64,000 bases of DNA. It comes from Halomonas campaniensis (GTDB lineage Bacteria; Pseudomonadota; Gammaproteobacteria; Pseudomonadales; Halomonadaceae). The stretch covers positions 62,001 to 126,000 of the forward strand of contig NZ_JACHZF010000009.1 in assembly GCF_014193375.1 (NCBI RefSeq), in the 5' to 3' direction. Below the pieces are notes generated by a model that ran no database searches, was not told where the DNA came from, and saw only the letters and a program-made list of their open reading frames with translations. Each line of letters starts with the position of its first letter. Position 1 is the stretch's first letter. This document shows positions 58,613 through 64,000 of this stretch, piece by piece. The position numbers were made by a program, and so were the translations under genes.

Positions 58613-59083
58613 TCAGGGCAGCCAGACGTTGAGGCCGAAGCGGAAGATCACGTAGACCAGCGGCGCCAGGGTGAGGCTCACCGCCAGGTTGATGGCCCAC
58701 TTGCGGCGCGAGTCGATGCCCAGCAGCAGGGCCAGCGATGCCACCAGGAAGCCGATGGTGGCGGCCAGGTAGCCGACCCACGGCAGCAGCAGGGCATAGG
58801 CCCCGAACAGCGCGAAGAGGCACAGCACGATGCGGTGGTGGGCCAGCCAGGCGGTGAAGGTGCGCCGCGGTGCCGTGCGCGGCGGCACGCCCGCCATCAG
58901 CGAGCGCACCAGGATCAGCAGTGCGAGCAGGCCGATGATGACCAGCAGGATTCGTGGAAACAGGGCCGAGCCGTAGGGCTGCCAGCTGGTGGGTGGCCGG
59001 ATGTGGCGGGTCTCCGCCAGCATGACGGCGGTGAGCACCAGCATGGCCAGCGCCAGGGCGCGGTCCTTGGTTAGCGTCAACAT
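58613..59083 (-). CDS. Tripartite tricarboxylate transporter, small membrane subunit TctB
   Basis: 156 residues with four hydrophobic helices (ALALAMLVLTAVMLAE, ILLVIIGLLALLILV, IVLCLFALFGAYALLLPWVGYL, NLAVSLTLAPLVYVIF), the topology of TctB. Sequence conservation in this family is low, so the call leans on topology and on its place between tctC and tctA. Confidence 0.9.
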   Translation of the reverse strand: MLTLTKDRALALAMLVLTAVMLAETRHIRPPTSWQPYGSALFPRILLVIIGLLALLILVRSLMAGVPPRTAPRRTFTAWLAHHRIVLCLFALFGAYALLLPWVGYLAATIGFLVASLALLLGIDSRRKWAINLAVSLTLAPLVYVIFRFGLNVWLP

Positions 59084-59142
59084 GGGGGAGCTCTCCGGCG
59101 CCCCGCTGGCCGGACTGCCGGGCCAGCGGGTGCGCGCTGGTC

Positions 59143-60117
59143 TCAGTTCTGGAAGTCGATGTTCTCGGCGGCGGCGGACAGGGCGGCCTCGTTGTCGTCG
59201 AGGAAGGCCCGGTAGTCGTCACCGGCCAGGAAGCGAACCACCGAGCCGAACTCGTTCTCGATGCGGCTGCGCACCTGCTCGTTCTCCAGCGCCTGGCCAT
59301 AGGCCTCGGCGACGGTGTCGAGCACCTCCTGGGGGGTGCCCTTGGGGGCGAAGAGGCCACGGCTGGTGGAGTGATCCATCTCGATGCCCATCTCGCGCAG
59401 GGTCGGCACGTCGGGCAGGCCGTCGAGCCGCTCCGGGTGGGCAACCCCCAGGGGGCGGAAGGTGCCGTCCTCGAAGAAGGCGCCGCCGGAGGGGAGGTTG
59501 AACATGGCGAAGTCGATCTCCTCGGCCAGCAGCGCGGAGACCTGCTCGCCGGTGTCCGGGTAGCCGACCAGGCGCACGTCGGCCATGTCGATGCCGGCCT
59601 CGTCGAAGAACTGCACCCAGAAGAAGTGGTCGGTGGAGCTCGGGATCATGCTGAAGCGCACCTGGCCGGGGTTCTCGCGAACGTAGTCGGCGATCTCGTC
59701 GGCGCTCTGCACCGGATGGTTGGCGTGGGCGGCGGGAATGTTGATGGTCTGGGTCAGCAGGGCGATGGGCTCGAAGGCGTCATAGGAGTAGTCCACGGTG
59801 CCGGCGAGCTTGGACAGCGCGATGGTGTCGTGGCTGCCGAGCAGGGTATAGCCGTCCGGCCGCGCGTCCTTGACGTTGCGCGAGCCCAGGGTGGCGCCGG
59901 CCCCTGCCATGTTGACCGGGACGATCGACTCGCCCAGGTGCTGCTCGGCCTCCTGGGAGATCAGGCGGAAGATGATGTCGGTGGCCCCGCCCGGACCGTA
60001 GGGAATGATCAGGCGGATGTCCTGCTCGGGATAGTCGGCCTGGGCGGTGGCCGAGAAGGCGACGCCGCCGGCGAGGCCGATGGCGGCCAGGGTACGGATC
60101 AGTGTGTTGCGCGTCAT
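59143..60117 (-). CDS. Tripartite tricarboxylate transporter, solute-binding protein TctC
   Basis: Periplasmic Bug-type receptor. The 324 residues have a signal peptide (LAAIGLAGGVAFSATAQA, cut near residue 27), then the Bug-family opening YPEQDIRLIIPYGPGGATD, the ligand-loop regions DGYTLLGSHDTIAL and QVRFSMIPSSTDHFFW, and DVPTLREMGIEMD. First gene of tctC-tctB-tctA-ggt. Bug receptors bind diverse carboxylates, so the ligand cannot be assigned. Confidence 0.93.
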   Translation of the reverse strand: MTRNTLIRTLAAIGLAGGVAFSATAQADYPEQDIRLIIPYGPGGATDIIFRLISQEAEQHLGESIVPVNMAGAGATLGSRNVKDARPDGYTLLGSHDTIALSKLAGTVDYSYDAFEPIALLTQTINIPAAHANHPVQSADEIADYVRENPGQVRFSMIPSSTDHFFWVQFFDEAGIDMADVRLVGYPDTGEQVSALLAEEIDFAMFNLPSGGAFFEDGTFRPLGVAHPERLDGLPDVPTLREMGIEMDHSTSRGLFAPKGTPQEVLDTVAEAYGQALENEQVRSRIENEFGSVVRFLAGDDYRAFLDDNEAALSAAAENIDFQN

Positions 60118-60247
60118 GGTGGTACACCTCGGGTCTTGTGGCTGTTGTTGTCATGCCGGCCTCCGCCGGGAGGCGGCAAGGGTGTGAGCGCGTGTTCCCG
60201 TGTCGGGTCTTGTTATGGCGTTGTCGATGACAGGCGTCGGGCGGTGC

Positions 60248-60778
60248 TCACCCGAGAAAGAGTCCTCCGTAGATCAGGGCGGCCAGCACCACGAAGGCCG
60301 GGTGGGTGCGGAAGTGCAGCAGGGCGATCGCCGCGGCGGCCCCGATCAGCAGGGTATGCAGCATCCCGGCGCCCTGGAGTCCCTCGCTGAGGAAGCTCCA
60401 GGTCAGCCAGGCCATCATCATGGCGATCACCGGGCGGACCCACTGGCTCATGCGCTTCACCCGCGGGGAGTCGCGGTAGCGGTAGAGCAGCCCCAGGGCG
60501 CCGAGCATCAGCAGCAGGGAGGGCACCACGGTGGCCAGCACCGCCACCAGGGCCCCGCCGACGCCGGCGATATCGTAGCCGATCTGGCCGGCCATCTTGG
60601 TGGCGATGGGGCTGGGCAGGGCGTTGCCGAGCGCCAGGGTCTCGGCAAACTGCTGGGCGCTCATCCAGCCGTAGCGACCCACCACCTCGGCCTCGATCAG
60701 CGGGATGATCGCCGGCCCGCCGCCATAGCCGATGATGTTGGGAATGAAGAAGGCGAGGAACAGCTCCCAGTAGATCAT
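60248..60778 (-). CDS. Chromate transporter-family half protein, second subunit
   Basis: 176 residues, one CHR domain with the motif NIIGYGGGPAIIPLIEAEVV and LALGNALPSPIATKMAGQIG, and about five membrane segments. With the upstream gene it makes a pair of short ChrA-type proteins that together equal the two halves of a full-length ChrA. Its ATG overlaps the partner's stop by 4 bp. Chromate efflux is known for a few members; for most pairs the true substrate is unproven. Confidence 0.88.
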   Translation of the reverse strand: MIYWELFLAFFIPNIIGYGGGPAIIPLIEAEVVGRYGWMSAQQFAETLALGNALPSPIATKMAGQIGYDIAGVGGALVAVLATVVPSLLLMLGALGLLYRYRDSPRVKRMSQWVRPVIAMMMAWLTWSFLSEGLQGAGMLHTLLIGAAAAIALLHFRTHPAFVVLAALIYGGLFLG

Positions 60779-61347
60779 CGGCTGGCCTCCTCGGCGGTAC
60801 CGGCCGGCCGCAGCAGGGCCGCCGCCAGCAGCGCCCCGACCACCCAGCCGGGATGGAGGCCCACCAGGTAGATCAGCCCCCCCGCCGTGGCCGCCATGGC
60901 CAGGCTGACCCCCCAGCCCAGCGCCAGGCGCGACTTGTTCCAGAAGTCCAGGGTCAGCTGCGCCATCATCACCATGACCACCGGGACGACCGCCTGGCCC
61001 ATGCCGCGGATCCAGTCCACGTCGCGGTAGCGGCTGAACAGGCCGAGCAGCAGGATCATGGCGACGATCATCGGCAGGATGACCGCCAGCACGGCGATCA
61101 GGCAGCCCGGCAGGCCGGCCACCCGATAGCCGATGTAGCCCGGCATCTTGGTGGCGATCGGCCCCGGCAGGGTGTTGCCGATGGCGAGGATGTCGGCAAA
61201 CTCCTCGTCGGAGAGCCAGGCATGGCGCTTGACCACCTCCTGCTGGACCAGCGGTATCATCGCCGGCCCTCCGCCGAAGCCGAGCAGCCCGATGCGGGTG
61301 AAGGCCCAGAAGAGGGCGCCCAGGGTCGCCTTGTCGGGGGCGCTCAA
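60775..61347 (-). CDS. Chromate transporter-family half protein, first subunit
   Basis: 190 residues with the first-half CHR motif IGLLGFGGGPAMIPLVQQEV, then ILAIGNTLPGPIATKMPGYIG and about five membrane helices. It is the first gene of the pair, divergent from the GntR/FCD regulator across 158 bp that carry an AT-rich, operator-like region. That layout suggests the regulator controls the pair. Confidence 0.88.
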   Translation of the reverse strand: MSAPDKATLGALFWAFTRIGLLGFGGGPAMIPLVQQEVVKRHAWLSDEEFADILAIGNTLPGPIATKMPGYIGYRVAGLPGCLIAVLAVILPMIVAMILLLGLFSRYRDVDWIRGMGQAVVPVVMVMMAQLTLDFWNKSRLALGWGVSLAMAATAGGLIYLVGLHPGWVVGALLAAALLRPAGTAEEASR

Positions 61348-61418
61348 GGGGTCACCTCCAGGGAGTCGATGGCAGGGCAGTCGATGGTTTTTATTCTCAT
61401 TGGTCGTCTTTGCGATAG

Positions 61419-61431
61419 AAAATCGATTATA
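61419..61431 (-). promoter_or_regulatory. AT-rich promoter/operator between chr pair and GntR gene
   Basis: On the minus strand a perfect TATAAT (61426-61431) points toward the chr pair, next to the palindrome AATCGATT (61421-61428). The -35 is poor. Such overlap of -10 and palindrome is consistent with control by the adjacent GntR protein, which is inference. Confidence 0.45.
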
Positions 61432-61505
61432 TTGTCTTCACCGACTATAGGGCGGCGCGGAAAGGAGCGTCAAGTGTTGGCGGGAGCGGACGTCGAGGAG
61501 GGGAA

Positions 61506-62183
61506 ATGGCCATACCCAAACGGAAGGGACGCATGACCACGTCCAGCCGCATCTACGACACCCTGCGGCAGGACCTGGTCAACGGGCGGTTCGAGGCGGG
61601 GGAGAAGGTGGCGATCAGCTCGCTCAAGGCGCGCTACGATGTCGGGCTGAGCCCGCTGCGCGAGGCCCTCAATCGCCTCGCGGCCTACGGGCTGCTGATC
61701 CAGGAGAACCAGCGCGGCTTTCGCGTGCCCAGGCTGGACCGCGACGAACTGGACGATATCGCCGGGATGCGCCGCGAGCTGGAGGGCATGGCGCTGGAGC
61801 GGGCGATCGCACGGGGCGATGCCGAGTGGGAGTCGGAGCTGCTCGCGGCGGCCCATCGCCTCAAGCGCGCCGATCAGGCCCCGGAGAGCGGCGATGAGTG
61901 GGAGCGGCTGCATGGGCGCTTCCATCGCACCCTGGTTGCTCCCTGCGGCTCGGCCTGGCTGCTGCGCTTCATCGAGCAGCTGCACGACCAGTTCGACCGC
62001 TACCGTCGCCTGGCGCCCGAGGCGCCGGAGGTGCGCCGGGTGCTGGATGCCCAGCATGGCGAGCTGGTGGCCCTGGCCCTGGAGCGCGATGCTCAGGGGG
62101 CGCGGGCCCTGATGGATGACCATATCCAGCGCTCCTACGAGGTGGCGCTGGGCAGCTTTTCCCGAGGCCGCCTGACACGCTGA
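61506..62183 (+). CDS. GntR-family transcriptional regulator, FCD subfamily
   Basis: 225 residues with an N-terminal winged helix (SRIYDTLRQDLVNGRFEAGE, then LKARYDVGLSPLREALNRLAA as the recognition region, about residues 15-75) and an all-helical FCD ligand domain (DELDDIAGMRRELEGMALERA, LHGRFHRTLVAPCG, LHDQFDRYRRLA). FCD regulators bind organic acids with metal ligands; here an Asp, and His residues in the FHRTL and MDDHIQRS segments, are candidates. It could act on the chr pair, the tct-ggt operon, or both. Confidence 0.92.
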   Translation: MAIPKRKGRMTTSSRIYDTLRQDLVNGRFEAGEKVAISSLKARYDVGLSPLREALNRLAAYGLLIQENQRGFRVPRLDRDELDDIAGMRRELEGMALERAIARGDAEWESELLAAAHRLKRADQAPESGDEWERLHGRFHRTLVAPCGSAWLLRFIEQLHDQFDRYRRLAPEAPEVRRVLDAQHGELVALALERDAQGARALMDDHIQRSYEVALGSFSRGRLTR

Positions 62184-62209
62184 GCTGCGGTCGACGCCGG
62201 CCCTCGGGG

Positions 62210-62827
62210 TCAGGCCTCGACGAGCGCGAGCCGGCCGCGCAGGCGCGATTCGAGGGCGGCGAGGTCAACGGGCTGGTCGCTGGGCCAGCCGACGGTGAGC
62301 ACGACGCCGTCGGGGCCGAAGTCGGCGGCCTCGACGGGGATCTCCCGGCCGCCGAGCCAGCCGCGGGCCTCGGCCTCGCCGGCGAAGTCGACCTTCAGCT
62401 GCAGGGCGGTGCGCTCGACCACCTCCCGGCGTGGCAGGGCCTCCAGGGCCTGGGCGACGGCCTGGGCGTAGGCGCGGGCCAGTCCGCCGGTGCCCAGCTT
62501 GGTGCCGCCGAAGTAGCGGGTGACCACGCAGGCGACCTGGCCGAGGCCGGAGCCCTCCAGGACCTGATACATGGGCCGTCCCGCGGTGCCGCCGGGTTCG
62601 CCGTCGTCGGAGAAGCCGATGGCGGCCTGCTCCCCCGGCGGGCCGGCGATGAAGGCGCTGCAGTGGTGGCTGGCGCCGGGGTGGAGGCGGCGCGCCTCGG
62701 TCAGCAGCGACTCGAAGGCCGCCACCTCCGGGGCGTGGCAGAGCCAGGTCAGGAAGCGGCTGCGCTCGACCTCGAGCTCGGTCTCCTGGCGCTCGCCGGG
62801 GGGCAGGTCGGGCACCGGGTAGCGCAT
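62210..62827 (-). CDS. IMPACT/YigZ-family protein
   Basis: 205 residues of the UPF0029 family. The N-terminal domain has VERSRFLTWLCHAP, the highly conserved FSDDGEPGGTAGRPM, and TRYFGGTKLGTGGLARAYAQ; the C-terminal domain is a short ferredoxin-like fold. Molecular role is not established; eukaryotic IMPACT modulates GCN2. The ATG at 62827 shares one base with the stop of the LexA-like gene (TGATG), so the two are translationally coupled. Confidence 0.93.
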   Translation of the reverse strand: MRYPVPDLPPGERQETELEVERSRFLTWLCHAPEVAAFESLLTEARRLHPGASHHCSAFIAGPPGEQAAIGFSDDGEPGGTAGRPMYQVLEGSGLGQVACVVTRYFGGTKLGTGGLARAYAQAVAQALEALPRREVVERTALQLKVDFAGEAEARGWLGGREIPVEAADFGPDGVVLTVGWPSDQPVDLAALESRLRGRLALVEA

Positions 62828-63312
62828 CAGGCGGCCATCTCCCCCTGGCGAACCACGCCCATCACCAGGCCCAGCACCTGGATGTCGCTGTTCTTCAGGT
62901 AGATCGGTGCCATGCTCTCGTTGGCGGGCTGCAGGCGAACCCCGGACTTCTCGATGTAGAGCTTCTTCAGGGTGACCTCCTGGTCGTTGATCATCACCAC
63001 CGCCGTCTCGCCGTTCTCGGCGCTCTCCTGACGCTCGATGATGATCACATCCCCGTCGAAGATGTTGCAATCGATCATGGAGTCGCCGCGCACCTTGAGG
63101 GCATAGGTGTTGCGTCGCACCATGCGGGTGGGCACGTGGATGCTGGCGCTGTCCAGGCAGGCCTCGATGGGCAGGCCCGCCGAGACGCTGCCGAGCAGCG
63201 GGATCTCGGTCATCGCCTCGTCGGCCAGCGCGTCGGCCGGCAGCGGTTCCCAGGCGACGGCCAGGGGCAGGTTGGGGCGGCGAAAGAGGAAGTGGGAGGT
63301 GGCCTCGGGCAT
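62827..63312 (-). CDS. LexA-type S24 autoprotease lacking a DNA-binding domain
   Basis: 161 residues of the LexA/UmuD S24 family. The self-cleavage site is Ala45-Gly46 (LLGSVSAGLPIE), the nucleophile is Ser78 (VRGDSMID) and the general base Lys116 (EVTLKKLY). The region resembles LexA more than UmuD, but the first 36 residues are Pro/Ala-rich and contain no helix-turn-helix, and upstream in-frame codons do not supply one. AGGAGA lies 8 nt before the ATG. An SOS box sits in the promoter. It may act as a UmuD-like or SOS-modulating protein; no polymerase gene is adjacent. Confidence 0.85.
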   Translation of the reverse strand: MPEATSHFLFRRPNLPLAVAWEPLPADALADEAMTEIPLLGSVSAGLPIEACLDSASIHVPTRMVRRNTYALKVRGDSMIDCNIFDGDVIIIERQESAENGETAVVMINDQEVTLKKLYIEKSGVRLQPANESMAPIYLKNSDIQVLGLVMGVVRQGEMAA

Positions 63313-63347
63313 GGCGTGGATCTCCTGTCGGCGGTCAGGCAGCGAAC

Positions 63348-63402
63348 CCCTGTTGAAACGTACAGTGTTGTCGAAGCATAGCAGGGGCTGCCGATCTGGC
63401 AA
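63348..63402 (-). promoter_or_regulatory. Promoter and SOS box of the LexA-like gene
   Basis: On the minus strand TTGCCA (63397-63402) and TATGCT (63375-63380) are 16 bp apart. Directly downstream, at 63348-63367, is CTGT-N8-ACAG (CTGT at 63350, ACAG at 63362), the LexA-box core, placed to block initiation and 35 bp before the ATG. Confidence 0.75.
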
Positions 63403-63513
63403 GGAAGCCGATCGGCAGGCCGCTTGATGCAGGTCAACCGCGACCCGCTGACGCAGTCGGTCGACTGGTAGCAAAACGCCTTTCCGTGTAGAGTCTCGAG
63501 CCAAATTACCCCC

Positions 63514-64000
63514 ATGCCGGAGTGTGCCTTGACCCTGCGCCTGCAAGCCCGAAAGCTGGCCTGTGAACGGGATGATCGGTGGCTGTTCGAGGATCTCGAC
63601 CTGGACATCCGCGCCGGCGAGATCGTCCGGGTCGAGGGTCCCAACGGTAGCGGCAAGACCACCCTGCTGAAGATCCTCTCCGGACAGCTGGCCGACTATC
63701 AGGGCGAGCTGTTCTGGAACGACCGGCCGATGCGCCAGGCTCGCCAGGCCTTCCTCTCGAGCCTGCTCTACCTGGGCCATGCGCCCGGCGTGAAGGGCGC
63801 CCTGACGCCGCTGGAGAACCTCGCCTGGTACCAGGCGCTGGCCGGGGGGGCGGGCCACGAGGCCGCGCGCCTGGCGGCCCTGGAGTCGGTGGGTCTGGCG
63901 GGCTTCGAGGACGTGCCGGCGGCCCAGCTGTCGGCCGGGCAGCAGCGTCGGGTGGCCCTGGCGCGCCTGGAGCTGACGCCGCGTCCGCTGTGGGTGCTCG
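63514..64000 (+). CDS. ccmA: Cytochrome c biogenesis heme-exporter ATPase CcmA, 5' part
   Basis: ABC ATPase of the CcmABCDE heme-handling machinery; the gene runs off the window after 162 codons. Visible are LACERDDRWLFEDLDLDI, Walker A EGPNGSGKTTLLKILSG, LLYLGHAPGVKGALTPLENL and the signature LSAGQQRRVALARL, all close to E. coli CcmA. Start is uncertain: ATG 63514 has no ribosome site, while a TTG at 63529 has GGAG 6 nt upstream and matches the usual start better. It is divergent from the LexA-like gene. Confidence 0.92.
   Translation, partial: MPECALTLRLQARKLACERDDRWLFEDLDLDIRAGEIVRVEGPNGSGKTTLLKILSGQLADYQGELFWNDRPMRQARQAFLSSLLYLGHAPGVKGALTPLENLAWYQALAGGAGHEAARLAALESVGLAGFEDVPAAQLSAGQQRRVALARLELTPRPLWVL

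Overview
The window reads as a chromosomal segment of a high-GC gammaproteobacterium, most likely a halophile of the Halomonas/Halomonadaceae type. The support is gene order that tracks the Pseudomonas/Oceanospirillales pattern (ubiE-ubiJ-ubiB-hisE-tatABC, hslVU-SPOR-argS-priA-rpmE, malic enzyme, mrcA-pilMNOPQ-aroKB-gltBD, pyrG-kdsA-eno, fdxA-mutS-pncC-recA-recX-alaS-lysC-csrA-tRNAs) together with a sodium-pumping oxaloacetate decarboxylase. The genus is inferred, not proven. Almost all of it is core genome. I see no prophage, insertion sequence, CRISPR array or rRNA.

Layout. 1-16.7 kb, mostly minus strand: polyphosphate kinase, a magnesium-type HemB, ElbB (plus strand), the Tat translocase, HisE, the ubiquinone proteins UbiB/J/E, a DUF971 protein, the HslVU protease, a SPOR-domain envelope protein, ArgS and PriA. 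16.8-19.5 kb: ribosomal protein L31, a short malic enzyme and a DUF481 outer-membrane protein. 19.6-29.0 kb: the peptidoglycan synthase PBP1a, divergent from the type IV pilus assembly operon pilMNOPQ, which runs into aroK-aroB. 29.0-39.7 kb: glutamate synthase gltB-gltD, then pyrG-kdsA-eno.

39.7-50.7 kb: an intergenic region that looks like a GacA-controlled, CsrA-titrating small RNA, then fdxA and mutS on the minus strand and pncC, recA (with a near-consensus SOS box), recX, alaS, lysC, csrA and three tRNA genes on the plus strand. 50.7-55.4 kb: dusC and the oadGAB sodium pump. 55.4-62.2 kb: the most accessory-looking block, with a gamma-glutamyltransferase-like enzyme, a tripartite tricarboxylate transporter (tctCBA), a paired half-size chromate-type transporter and a GntR/FCD regulator. 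62.2-64 kb: a YigZ/IMPACT protein, a LexA-type autoprotease without a DNA-binding domain but with its own SOS box, and the truncated start of ccmA.

The most notable item is the eno-fdxA intergenic region. It has a GacA-box-like palindrome about 190 bp upstream of an approximately 170-nt sequence with 12 GGA triplets, two perfect hairpins that present AGGA in the loop, and a strong intrinsic terminator. These are the marks of an RsmZ/CsrB-type RNA. The csrA gene, whose product such RNAs bind, lies 10 kb downstream. Other points of interest are two REPIN-like inverted repeat pairs, the HTH-less LexA homologue, tandem repeats at the gltB stop codon, and losses from conserved operons (hisI, a damX-like gene, ftsB).
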